From the NCBI GenBank assembly GCA_010093685.1, contig MU006222.1, positions 1,421,301 through 1,485,300 on the forward strand: a DNA stretch of 64,000 nt, in the 5' to 3' direction. Positions 31,860-42,989 of the stretch are shown here, in pieces. Numbering within the stretch: the first letter of the stretch is position 1; each line of letters opens with the position of its first letter. Under the pieces are notes generated by a model, which worked only from the letters and a program-made list of their open reading frames with translations, ran no database searches and had not been told where the DNA came from. Source of the stretch: Ophiobolus disseminans. Its lineage: Eukaryota; Ascomycota; Dothideomycetes; Pleosporales; Phaeosphaeriaceae. Both the position numbers and the translations under genes were made by a program.

Positions 31860-32667
31860 CGTCAACAACTAGCACGAACACCCTTTCCATTGTGTCATCA
31901 GGATTGGACTGGAAAGTCGCGGTTCATCATGCATCACAAGAATATGATCAAAAGGTGGCTTTTGCAGGCTTATACGTCAGGTCTTATCTTCAGCCATACA
32001 ACGAGCACCATCAAAGACATTTTCAAAAACCAAACACAAAGATTTGACGTCAACCCGGCTTTGGAAGAAAGCTGGAGCGCGTGCCTGCAGACGCTCGATG
32101 GGCTTGGCGAATGCATCAGCTCGGTGGCCTTCTCGCCCGACGGGACGAGGCAGGCGTCAGGGTCAAATAAAGACACCATCAAGGTCTGGAACGAGCATAG
32201 CGGGCAGTGCCTGCAGACGCTCGAGGGGCATGGCGACTCCATCATCAATTCGGTGGCCTTCTCGCCTGACAGGACGAGGCTGGCGTTGGGGTCGGACGAT
32301 GACACCATCAAGGTCTGGGACGCGCATAGCGGGCAGTGCCTGCAGACGCTCGAGGGCCTTAGCAGCATTATCAACTCGGTGGCCTCCTCGCCCTGCGGAC
32401 CTAATTTCTGATCACGGCGATTTTCGTCTTGATGCTTCCATTGCCGGCACCACTAGCAACATTAATTTGGACCATACACACAACATCGGCAGAGAAATCA
32501 GCTTGGACAATAGCTGGGTAACGCAGAGCGTAGAGAAGCTTCTATGGATCCCTCAAGAGTATCGCGCTAGCAGTTCAGCTTTTAGGAATAACAGGATCGC
32601 AATCGGCACAAGATCTGGCAGAGTATGGGTATGCACTGTTGGTCACTCAGAGTTTCTTCAAGGATAG
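31860..32667 (+). pseudogene. WD40-repeat NLR (NWD/HET-E type) C-terminal remnant
   Basis: A linker typical of fungal NACHT-WD40 receptors (RFIMHHKNMIKRWLLQAYTS, GLIFSHTTSTIKDIFKN, ALEESWSACLQTL) is followed by WD repeats SVAFSPDGTRQASGSNKDTI, KVWNEHSGQCLQTLEGHG and a near-identical next unit. Repeat boundaries fall at 32081, 32207 and 32336 (126 and 129 bp). The third repeat collapses into ..SSPCGPNF and a stop at 32409. Family-like C-terminal sequence reappears in another frame (SWVTQSVEKLLWIPQEYR, RNNRIAIGTRSGRVWV) to 32667. The NACHT part is missing upstream. Very similar repeats are the hallmark of this fast-evolving allorecognition family. Confidence 0.75.
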
Positions 32668-34939
32668 CAAACTCGTTCTTCTTGCTTGTGTTTCCCCCCC
32701 TTCTCTTTTTTTTCTTAACTTCAATCTTTTCAGAGGGACGGGGATGCACAAGTATATAAACCCTAGATACACTTACTAAGAAGACTCTAGAAGATGCCAG
32801 CTAAGCCGTGTAGTTGCATAATCGTTCTCAGATGGGTGCCGAGTCTTCAGGCTAGCACATGAAAGAAACTTCTAGCAAGCAAAAAAAGCATGCACTACAA
32901 TTCTAGCCTGATGAGAGAACGTTATATTGACGTGGCGCGCTATAATTTACACACCATACGCACGTGCCGCAGCACGCTACTGTAAACTATCTAGACCCTC
33001 TTAGAACGCACGGCTGGTCAGACAAGTTTTCGCCATCTTGCTGTCTTCACGGAGAAACTGCCGGGATGCACACTCCACACTTTATCTCGACTTCCAGAAG
33101 TTGTAGTCCTATTCTTTGCCATCTCAGATTGCTTTGCAGCCCGCCGAGCTGTCTGTAGATGCAAATCGCCGCGATCGAGTAAGGGAGTGTTGGCGGAGAG
33201 TCGCTTGACAGCACCAACACAACGAGCAATAGCATGAACAAGGAGCCATTCTTCGGCGCTAAAATGCAATGTGATGCAAGAATGGGATGCACGCTGGTCC
33301 TGTCAATTTGCAGGTATGGTGCATTGAGTCCGAGCATCTGCAAAGAAAATTGTCCCCTTACACCAGGCGTCCCGGCATGCCTGTATTGACTTCAATTTAT
33401 ACTCTGCCTCAGATTCGCAATTCTGTCCACAGCATGCGGAAGCTGTTACTATTATAGGCTGAATCATGAATCTGGTTTATGTCTTGCAATGACCGTTGAT
33501 GGGTGGTGGGTGGTGGGTGCGGGCGAAGTCACGAAACGTGAACACCAAACGGGGACAGGAAAACAACGAAACCTACCGGATACAGCCCATCGACAAACGG
33601 CGCATCAATTCTGCTCGCTCGCCACTGTGTCCTTGATTGAACTGTTTCCGGAGTTGGATCCCTGAAGGGCGTCCCGCAAATAAGGCTAGAGTGGAGATGC
33701 GTGAATCGAAGCGTAGCTTTAGGGCGGCATTGCCCTCGCCCGGAGCTTGAGGAGGCCTGGCTGTTTGGGTGACGCGGTCGGCCCCAGCCTGCCCTCAAAT
33801 ATCCCGATGGCCTCTTCTCAGCCTCATGGCCACGCCCCGCCCGCCCGCCTCGAGCCTCAATCACTCTCTTTTCGGCCTCGCTGTCGTCGCACTTCGCCTA
33901 CCGAATACCACCGTTCGAACTTAGTTGAATCGTTAAGAGATGCGGCAGGCGTAGTCCGTTGTTTGATTACATACTCGTTTCCGCGGATAGTAACGCCTTC
34001 ATAATGGGAATTTGCAATACCGTGGTATGTCGGGATCAGGCGTCCTGGAGGGTGAGACAACCTCGAGTATACCTCGCCCTCCGTGTCGAATGTATGGTTC
34101 CAGCCAGGATCGGAGATTTGAGGGTTGATCGTTCTGGGGCAAGAGCCATTCTTGAGGGACAGTATTTTGTAGCGCTTTGCGGAAGAACGCTGAGAGAATG
34201 TTGGTGTTCACCAAAAGCTCGAGGGCTCCAATAGCCACACTGGCGCCGTGGCTTTTAAACAAGCACTTCACAGACGCGCAACACATAGCTTTCATCTTCG
34301 CTATCGTTGCGCTCGTTACTGTCGCCATCGCCCCACCCCAACGCCGTCGCCATCACTTCAAGCAATGTACCCCTCGCCGCCTTCATACAGATCTGATGGC
34401 AAGAGCAGACTTTTCAGAGGTTGGCATAAACCGTTTGGACTCAAGGCACATGGAGCCCACGCAAACAGTGACGCCTTCTGCCCTTCCCCATGTTGTCTAC
34501 GATGCCGGGTGACCACCGCAAGGCTTCAGAAATTTGGAAACGTGGACGCTCAATCTGAGTGCTTGTGGCACAAGTCGCGTTATTTTAGCCGCACTGTGAA
34601 TACTAGAGCTCGCACATCAAGTTTACCTCTGCGTGTGCGCAAGGCGGTGAAATATTTGTCCACAGCCGTTGCTGCAGAGGAGAGCAGTAGTCTATTATTT
34701 GCAATCCCATGCTTGGTGAAACACGCGCGAAAACGCACACACGTAAAACTTAGACAACAAGTGTATATCAATCTCTCTGATGTCTTCGCACCACCCTCTC
34801 TGCACCCTGCTATTGCCTACAGTCCTAGCTTGTGGCGTTCTCTGGTTCACCCGTTTGCGCAGATGTTTGCGAGGTTGATTTGATCAAGTTATGCTTCCTA
34901 ATGGACCGAACGCCTGACACACATCAACTCAGGGACAGT
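32668..34939. other. Gene-poor stretch
   Basis: About 2.3 kb with opposing long frames at 34248-34883 (+, 211 codons) and 34328-33999 (-, 109 codons, MATVTSATIAKMKAMCC...). Neither has a recognisable domain. A (TGGG)n-like run lies at about 33498-33518. Probably decayed sequence. Confidence 0.4.
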
Positions 34940-36289
34940 CTATGAAAAGACCTCATCCAGTGCAGCTATCAGTGTAGCGTTGGTGTACCAGGGAGTCCTG
35001 GGAGACAGTTCGATGAAATTCTCGCCTTGAACATTACCTGGGATTAGGAGAATACTGTGCTGTATAAGCCATTTTCCAACATTACGGGAGATCAACGTAT
35101 TTACCTTTCAGTTGAGACATCAAGATGCTGCAGTCCAGACGTCACGTTTTGGACCAAGTCGTTGTACGTGCTCTCTGACCAGTCGTTACTTTCAATGGAT
35201 AGCGTTAGCAGTGTAGGATAGAAACTGGTGTAATCGTAGGGCATAGCATACGGGCTTTGAAGCAGAATGATTGCTTTCTTTTTGGCAAAGAGCGGTGCTG
35301 ATTCCTTCAGCTCATCCTCGGTACTCGTAGAAAAGCACATGTCCGATGCTTAGGGAGGCGCCGTTACGACGAGAAGAAGACCATCAACAGAAGAGACCTA
35401 GTCTTAGAATGATATCAGCTATGCACATATTACAGCGTAACCCCAGCTAATGAGAGTGGACCTATCTTTCACAGCAACCCTGTACCGTGGAGTATAAAAG
35501 TACAGCTCCTCAATTCGTGTCCTTCAGTTCCTTTGCGGCTTTGTCGTAGGCACTGATGCCCTTCTCCTGCAGGTTTTGCAAGCATGAGCAAATCTATGCC
35601 TCCGAACTGTCATTCGTAAGCCAGATGGTCCACAATCCACGATTAAGAAATAACAAATTACCTTGTAGATCAGGTTTCCTGTAGCCATATCGGCTCCAGA
35701 CCCGACGATAGCCAGGCTTTTATTGATCTGTCTACTTCGGTCAGTTAGAATAGGGTCTCCGTTAGGACTAAGATACTGACTGGATCGTAGCCATAATGTC
35801 GATGTTGTGCGGTGTCAAAGTGTGGATGCCTTGCGTCAGCCCATGATCAAGCTTGGCCAGGTTTTCTGCTTGGCACACGCACCTGTTCCGCGCACGGGCC
35901 TTTTCAACGCACAGATCCAATGAAGCACTCTTGGAGAATCGAACATAACGTTACAAAAGCATAATATCCATCACTGTGTAACGCAAATTATGGGCGAAGG
36001 GCTCACCCGGGAAAGGGCTCAAATGCAATCAATAATTGGATACTCACGACGATGCAGCCTTCAGAGACTCTGTTCACCGCGAAGAGCTTCACTTCGGCTT
36101 GCGAGGCATTGTTTAATGAAGGTTGCTGGCTTTTGATAAATATGGTAGCTTGCTATCGAGACGCATATCGGTGAGAACGTTCAAATAGGCGAAGGCTGCA
36201 TCATTGAGGCTGAGGTGTGACGGAATCAGAGCGTAACTGTTCCTTTCGGATCTCTCGCCGTTCGCAAGAGTGACTACCTTGTAGTGTGG
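34940..36289 (-). pseudogene. Unrecognised multi-exon gene, apparently decayed
   Basis: On minus, a string of coding-like exons is seen. About 36286-36118 reads NSYALIPSHLSLNDAAFAYL; about 36150-36049 (other frame) reads EVKLFAVNRVSEGCIV before donor GTGAGT. About 35928-35777 reads SASLDLCVEKARARN...HNIDIMATIQS, then 35727-35662 (INKSLAIVGSGADMATGNLI) and 35593-35510 (ICSCLQNLQEKGISAYDKAA, stop). Next comes 35400-35105 (VSSVDGLLLVVTAPP, TAA, ASDMCFSTSTEDELKES, then AIILLQSPYAMPYDYTSFYP), and 35037-34940 (VQGENFIELSPRTPWYTN, stop). Several joins have clean GT-AG signals, but the in-frame TAA (CAA to TAA would fit), a frame change near 36130 and one out-of-phase join suggest decay. It could be two genes. 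Family unknown. Confidence 0.45.
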
Positions 36290-39200
36290 TCACGTTTTCC
36301 CAACTCGCAGATCCGCACTTCTCTCTACCTCCTTGTCTTGCTGAGCCTCTAAAAACTCCCACACCTCAATTTGTCCTTCCACTCTCGCAACATCCGCAGC
36401 AGTACGTCCCCCGTTGTTCTTCATGTGCACGGTCGCATTCCACGATACTAGAAGCTGTACCACATCTATATATCCGTAGCTCGCAGCCCATATCAATGCC
36501 GTACGACCGTAACCATCCTGGCGGTCGATCTGCACACGGCGAGTTGAGAGAAGTGCTTCCACCGTCGCTGGGGAACGGACGAAGAGTGACCACAATAGTG
36601 GCGTCCAGAAATCGACGTCCACATCGTCCACACCGTCACAACCATATTTGAGTAGTGTGCGCAGGGTGTTGGTGTGTCCGCCTTGACAAGCCCAGGAAAT
36701 TGGACTGCGCATGTCCTTATCTTTGGTGCTTCTATCAACACCCCTTTTGTGCATCAAAGTACTGATCACTTCTCTTTGACCGTTACCCGCAGCCCACGAC
36801 AGCGGAGAGCGACCTTGAGAATCTTTGAGATTGAGGTCAACGGAAGGATGTTTAAGTAGGATCTTCAAAGCTCGCCGGGCATCCTCTCCTGCAGCCCAGG
36901 ATAGGACCGAGCGTCCAGATTTATCGACCTGGTTGACATCGACCAACGGCTGTTCTAACAGTAATTGCACAATGTCTGCGTAGTCCCCTTGCACGGCCCA
37001 GAAGAGTGGGGTCCAATGCATATTGTCTTGTTCGTCCGGCCTGAACGCTCCTCGTTCCAGCAGGATGTCGACAATCTCCAAGTGCCCGTTCGCCGCTGCA
37101 AAGGATAGTGCTGATCTTCCAGATTTACCTTTTAAAAGAACTTCTGTACTTGGCTCGTTCAGAAGTGTTTGAACAGCATACAGATGCCCGTATTGCGCAG
37201 ATACAGTTAAGGGTGTTTGCCGATCGATTCCGATGCTGTTAGGATTTGCGCCGTGCTGAAGCAAAATCCTTATACAATCGGGGGAGGACATTCTTGCCGC
37301 CCAGAACAACGCTCGGGCTTTGTTTGTCTCGCTTCCAATGTTTGCATTTTCTATGACTTCGGCAAGCAACATGGTGAAATTGAAGAACGCGGCTACTTCA
37401 ATCGTTTCGAAAGTATCTGGGAATGAGTACTCGATTTTGTTTTTGATCCAGTAGTATTTCAACCAGTTCGTCAATGCGCAGCTGGAGCTCGCTGTGAGTT
37501 CGCGGACGGCCTCCCGTATAGACGTTGAGGCGACGTCTTCGCAAAGGGAGTAATGCTCTGCCCAGTGGATCGCGGAATAATCAAAGAACCTGTATTCTTT
37601 GGCAATCAGCGCGCATTGTGCTACTTCCAGATCCTGTGAGTCCTTGAAGAAGCTCTCCAGGCCGAGATGATCGTCTAGGCCGAGAGCGCCGCCTGAGTCC
37701 GTCGTCTCGGAGTTCGCGAAAGGTAAGAAATAAGATGAATCGGGTGAGCTACTCACGACGCTTTTCCTTTCCGATGCGAACAGATCCGTCTTGAACTCCT
37801 CCATGAGCAGATATCGTATACACGACTGAGACATACTGAGCGCTGCGTCCACTAAAGTAACCGCGAGATTTTGCACCACCCTGTTTGTAGAACGGAGTGC
37901 GAGATCCGTGAGGTATTCTTTAGCAGACTGGTGTATAAGCGAAACCATGGGATCGTCGTTTAAGCTACGATCTAATTCGTTAATTCGGACGAAGGAGCCT
38001 GCGATATCTTGTAGCGTTGAGCGTATAGACAGCTGCAAATCATCTACTACGTCGGCTGCAGACTTGTGGTTTTGATCAATTGTGAAAGCAGTATTCAATT
38101 CCATCAATGTCAAGTGTCTTGAGGCTCCAATAAGCAGGCGTAGAAATTTTCCAGCGTCTTCTCGATCCGTAGGTGGGATGACACATAGATATCTGCCATA
38201 AGTAGCCTCAAGGTTCTGAGGGAATGTATCGATGATCTTTTCAAAGTCTCTCTTCGACGCTCTTGGGCTACTTTCCAGACTTTGTAGTACAAAGTTCAAC
38301 CAGAGAAAACTCTGGTTAGACTTTGTGTACAGCTTTTCTTCCAGATAGTGTTTCATCTCGTCGTCGCATTGGAATTTTTCCGCGATTTCGCTAACCCTGC
38401 TTCGAATGACCAACTTCACATCCTCATCGACAATTGCTTGGTTTTGCTCGATTTTTAGTCTGTGTTTCATAAACTCCGTGAGGTTTGAATTGCCGAATGA
38501 AGGACGACTAGTTATGAGGAACTTGATGCGGCTGCGGTCTTGTCGATATGTGTCTTTGGGCTCGTTGACTAGTCGGTCCATAGCCTTTAGGAAGCTGTTG
38601 CGTGTCCTGGCTTCACACTCGTCAATCGCATCAACTATGACTCCGACAGTACCCAGCGCCGGATCAGCAGCTACTTTCAGGAATAGCTCCCAAAGCGCAG
38701 GAAATGAGTTTGCGAGGCTAGGCCCATCCAATTCGAATCGACTCTTTACATGCCTAATGAGTTTTCGGTGGTACTGTAAGATCTGGTAAAGGATACCTCG
38801 AAGTATAGCGTTTGCGTCTCGCTGCAATCTGATTTTGTCGTCGCAGAAGAAAAAGAAGACTTGAGGTTTGGGGGCGGTGGTGTGTTTCAGTCTTAAGTGA
38901 TCCGTCAAGTAAGCAGAGAGCATGGTTTTGCCACAGCCTGGTTCCCCGGTAACCCAGAGTAATCTTGTTTCCTCGGCCGTGATCCAGGTCAGATATGCAG
39001 GGTGGCTCAGAATCCAGCTGCAGGTCCCTTGTACCGGCCTCGGTAGTTGTGCTTTGTATTCTGTGAGATAGATGGAATTGAGAAGGGCCATACAGGATCT
39101 CTCTGTTTCGCTCAAGGCTAACAGATTGCTTAGCTAGTACTCTGTCTTGATCTTGTCGTCGTCACATACACTGGTTAGAGGATGTCCGATCCATGTTTTC

Positions 39201-40323
39201 TGTCATCTCTCTGCCCAAGAGAGCTGTTCTGGCCAATCGGTTGATGGCCTTCATGGCGTAGCTGTACCCGTCGTCCGTTGCACCTTCGAAACGGCACATA
39301 GTTCTATGGTTCGCGAAAAGTGGTATGATATCCTCGCCTGGTATCTCCATGATAGCGGAATGTTGATCAACAACCTGTATAGGAGGTAGGTTAGCGATTA
39401 CTGCGTAGAGAAACAACCTCTATAGATAGTCGTACCAATTCAGACAGCCCGGGCATAGTTTCTGTCTCGTAGAAGGTCACGATCCCCAAATCCCTCAGAC
39501 GATTCCGAGAAGAGACGGCAAGGTCGCTCAACGCTTGAGAATTAGACCCCAGAGTGGTAAGAAGATCATCTCTTATTGTCCCAGCTAGACCGGCTGTTTG
39601 TGATACGCGTAAACACGTATTGGCAACTCTTCCAACCACTTTACCGATGTCAGCTCCTTTGGAGCCACGATGTGGAGTTCCAAAGAAAACAATGGCTGAA
39701 GTAGCATAGAGTATGTCGGCATACTGGTGATTATCCTCGTGCGCCAGGACAAGAGCCTCGAGAGAGATCAGAATCGCATCGACCCAGTATTATCGAGTTG
39801 CTCACCTGCTTGCAGACTATGCCCCCCAGACTATGACAGATGAAGATAATCGGACGCTCTCTGCCTCTCGAAACGGTTGCGAGTGATATTAAGAGATTTC
39901 GGGAGTAGTCTCGCAATGTGGCAACAGAGTTGCTCCAGAAAAGTTCAGACGGATACCCATATGTGAATACACGGGACCCAGGAAGGTCGCTCGGAAGCAG
40001 ATCTCGAAGCCACAGATTTCCATTCTCGTGTTGCCATGTTGTGTAAGCGTCTCCGTTTAGACCATGTATGGCAACGATATCCACTCCTATAGAGTCTTTC
40101 GATTCGTCGAGCGACACGTTCGTGTTAAGAAGGAACAGCCCGTAGGGTTTGGCGCGTGATGAAGCTAGTGCTGAAGCTTCTGAAAGCTTTTGTGGAGGAG
40201 GATTCTAGGATATATCATTGTCAGTGCGTTCACAGCCCGCCTGGAATGTTCGAGACAGCTACTGACCTTGGGGACTAACTCCTTTCGAGTAAGCTTCCGT
40301 ATTTTCTTCCTTAGATCTTGCAT
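36290..40323 (-). CDS. SesB-like hydrolase - NACHT - ankyrin NLR receptor, intact
   Basis: Five exons: 40323-40267, 40204-39806, 39756-39436, 39374-39172 and 39110-36290, giving 1,266 aa. Residues about 45-290 are an alpha/beta-hydrolase (SesB-like) effector domain: DIVAIHGLNGDAYTTW, nucleophile elbow CHSLGG (Ser about 144), SAIVFFGTPHRGSKGAD and IIPLFANHRTMCRF. NACHT follows, with P-loop GEPGCGKT (about 382-389), Walker B VGVIVDAIDEC and the ITSRPSF sensor. About nine ankyrin repeats fill residues 935-1250 (ILLQHGANPNSIG, SALSFAAANGHLEIVDILLE and so on). Fungal NLRs of this layout act in non-self recognition and cell death. All junctions are in phase and no stops are seen. The start could lie further upstream, since the frame stays open to 40761. 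Exon 1 has only 19 codons. Confidence 0.87.
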
Positions 40324-41161
40324 CACGCTCGATTTGGATGTCTTGCACTTGATCGTGTCAATTGACCTGCGCCAGATGAGATGGAGGGAAGCAGGTTCAA
40401 ACTGTCGATAGCCAAGGCAGTCGACCCAAGGAGGCCCGTGTCTGACTGCCCCCAGTCGTATGCCGCAGATGTCTCTTACTAGTCCTGCTTCGTCATGGGA
40501 AGTTCGTTCACATAACAATGCAACGTGCCACTCTATAACGAGCCTGACCAACCAAGAGCAGGCACTAAGCGCTGTGACATCTTCGGTTTTTCGGGCCGAG
40601 CCTAAAAATCGCGGTTGTCGAGCACGCAGATGTGACGATCGAGGAAGGAAAGAAGCCCCAATTTTAATTGCGCTGACAGTCCACGCGTCAAAGCTGGGCA
40701 TGAACGAACAGCCGAACGTGGGCGCCAAAATGCGATAACAACCACCAACAGCACCACCCACGATAGACAGCGCATCAACAGAGAGACTGTGTGCCCACCA
40801 CGAAGGCCCTTAAAATCACTGTTTTGGGTAACCTTAGTCTAGAGGGACAGGAAACTTAGGCCCTAAAATGAGCCGCCCCAAGCTTGGCTGTAACGTCGGT
40901 GCGGCTTTTAAGCGCTTCCGCGTACATGCTATTAGCTGCCTAAACTGTTAGTGCTGACGCAAATTGTGGATTGAATGCCTGTAGCACAGGTGTTAGAGCC
41001 TAAAATCTAATGCCTGTTGTTAGTTACGGTCGCCTGCCACCCACTCAATCCCTGTTCGCGATCTGGGTACTGGTCGCAGCATTCATCTTGCAGCGCTGAT
41101 TACGGGCTTCTGCGACAATGGAATAGCAGCGCACACCTCGAGCAAGAAGAAAAAGGGGTGG
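40324..41161. other. Intergenic; carries copy 2 of the dispersed repeat
   Basis: Promoter side of the NLR gene and 5' side of the BCS1-like pseudogene. Several CCTAAAAT-type words (40862, 40999 and the repeat itself) suggest leftover ends of a small DNA element. Confidence 0.4.
40802..40836. repeat. 35-bp dispersed repeat, copy 2
   Basis: Perfect match to 29256-29290 in the same orientation. It is followed at 40855-40875 by a related GGCCCTAAAATGAG word. Confidence 0.75.
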
Positions 41162-42240
41162 ATGAGTCGCTTGACCGTGGTGCTTGAAGCAATGGAGTCT
41201 CTTCATAGCTTGCCAACACTAGGGCTATTCACTCCCGCCCTGCAACACTTCGGCATTGACATAGATTCCCTCATACCGATGTTTCTCGTCGGCTACTCTT
41301 TATTTCAAGCGAGTTGTTCACTCTATCACTGCATTGCTGCACTTGTTCTGTCGCATTTCACATCGTACATTGAGAATGACGACTGGGACGTCCTCTACGA
41401 TCACCTTACAGGTAAGCCCGCAATTCCATGTCCGTAAAGTCCGCGTCTGACTACTGTGAAGTAAAGATTGGGTGTCCGCTCATGACATAACCAAGCTCAG
41501 TAGAGAGCTTAGAGCCACTAATTCAGCATCTTCACCCAGTTGTGGTCGCGACTTGTCAGCTGAAGACGACATCACGATGCCAACCACGCCACCCCGTTTG
41601 ACTTCCGGAATTGGTACAGCACATTCCCTCTCACTTACAAGCCAAATTTCTCAAGCGTGTACTTCCGACATAGTGGTAACATCTTCTACTAGTCTAATAG
41701 CCAAAGGCCTAGTATGTGTGGTGAAGGTTATGATCGTGCAGTAAGGATTCGATGTCTTGGCCGCAGCACGGAACCTATCAAGAAGCTGCTTCAAGATGTA
41801 AAAGGCTTTATGGTAACCAAGGGCTTAATAACAACCGAGGTTTATCGCTGTTCAGTCAAGAGCGAGGGTTGTCAATAGCTTTGCCAAACCACCTGATCCG
41901 CGCGGCCAATAGACACTGTGTTGCTAGACAAGGAATAGAAAGCCCATGTTATCTTAGATGTAAACAAGTACTTGCAGCCTTGCACTAAACAGTGGTATGC
42001 AGGTCATGGCATACCGTATAGGCGTAGATACCTTTTCTACAGACCTCCTAGTTCGGGTAAGACATCGCTCAGCTTTGCTCTAGCTAGCCATTTTGGTCTA
42101 CGCATCTATTGCGTATCACTAAGCGAACTTGGCTTGGGTGAGTCACAGCTGGCAACTCTTTTCAGCATCCTTCTAGATAGATGCATTGTACTTCTCGAGG
42201 ACATCGACAGTGCTGATTTACACTGTGAGGGCGGAGACTA
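41162..42240 (+). pseudogene. BCS1-like AAA ATPase, frameshifted and with nonsense codons
   Basis: The N-terminal BCS1-type membrane region reads SLHSLPTLGLFTPALQHFGI and SLFQASCSLYHCIAALVLSHF; an intron at 41412-41466 (GTAAGC...AAAG) leads to DWVSAHDITKLSRELR. After a frame change near 41720, the sequence continues IRCLGRSTEPIKKLLQDVKG. Another shift leads to IDTVLLDKE-stop-KAHVILDVNKYLQPCTKQWYA, then GIPYRRRYLF, an altered Walker A RPPSSGKTSLSFALA (GPPGTGKT in relatives), and IVLLEDIDSAD (Walker B) before a stop at 42238. The C-terminal half of the AAA module is missing. BCS1-like paralogues are expanded in filamentous fungi; this one is dead. The DKEQ to DKE-stop change fits CAG to TAG. 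Confidence 0.8.
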
Positions 42241-42247
42241 GCCTGAT

Positions 42248-42831
42248 GTCAACGAGCTACAAGGGACAAGGCCAACAGCGCAACCATCGACTACACAACG
42301 CTCCTTGGCATCTCAGATCGATCAAGACTCAGCTTCATCTCAGCACTAGCACAACAATACCAGCGCTTTAGCACCGCTGCACCCACAGCGCGTGGAACGA
42401 TTGGTCCCGCAACGTCTACCGCACAGCCGCAGTGGTGCCCAGGAGCTGTCCTCCTACAGACCGACGACACGCGGCTTCTTTTGTCTCCGGACTGGAAGTG
42501 TGACGGCTGCGAAACATCACTGGTTAACAAGATTGCAAACCTGAACAATTTGCCCATCTGGGCGAGGATGTCTATTGGCATACACAGCGCATTCGTCTAT
42601 AAACAGCACGTGGTGGTAAAGGGAAAGATTTTGAACCGGTGCACGATATGTTGGGACAAGCTTGGAGTGGTATCCAACATCATGACTTCAAGGGAGTGGC
42701 AGGAGCATGTCAACGAACACCTCTCACCAACAGGAGGGTTTCAACTTTGTAGGGACAAGGACGGGGACCAACAGAGGAAGTCGAAGTGTAAAGATCTTTT
42801 CTGTGGAAAGTTACATCCAGTACATATATAG
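42248..42831 (+). CDS. Open frame of about 194 codons without ATG; Cys/His-rich protein of unknown family
   Basis: Directly after TGA 42245 a frame stays open to TAG 42829. It starts QRATRDKANSATIDYTTLLG and runs through SDRSRLSFISALAQQYQRFS to a metal-binding-looking end: DWKCDGCETSLVNKI, ILNRCTICWDKLGVV, EWQEHVNEHLSPTGGF and CKDLFCGKLHP. The spacing of CxxC, CxxC, HVNEH and C....C suggests a zinc-binding fold. There is no in-frame ATG until well inside the frame, so it is either a 3' exon of an unseen gene, part of a fusion with the preceding BCS1 fragment, or a remnant. No family recognised. Confidence 0.4.
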
Positions 42832-42989
42832 CATACAATTGTAGGACAGGTATGTAAAGCAGCCTTTCTCGTACCTGTAGACGCTTTAATAGCACTCCTA
42901 CATAGATTTATACAGAGATAGCTAAACCTGTCTCTGCTACGATCGGTGGTACACTAAGGCCGCACGACTAGGGTTGCTCTCTCTTAGCC

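Noticed and set aside
34500..34525. GCCGGGTGACCACCGCAAG, resembling part of a fungal 5S rRNA
   Set aside because: Only this short word matches. The rest of a 5S gene is absent.
34248..34883. 211-codon plus-strand ORF
   Set aside because: Starts at an ordinary ATG but is arginine/histidine/serine-rich with no domain, and a competing frame lies opposite. Kept only as a note in the gene-poor stretch.
40324..40761. Upstream extension of the SesB-NACHT gene (frame open to 40761)
   Set aside because: The extension is cysteine/tryptophan-rich without family similarity. ATG 40323 directly precedes the basic helix expected at the start.
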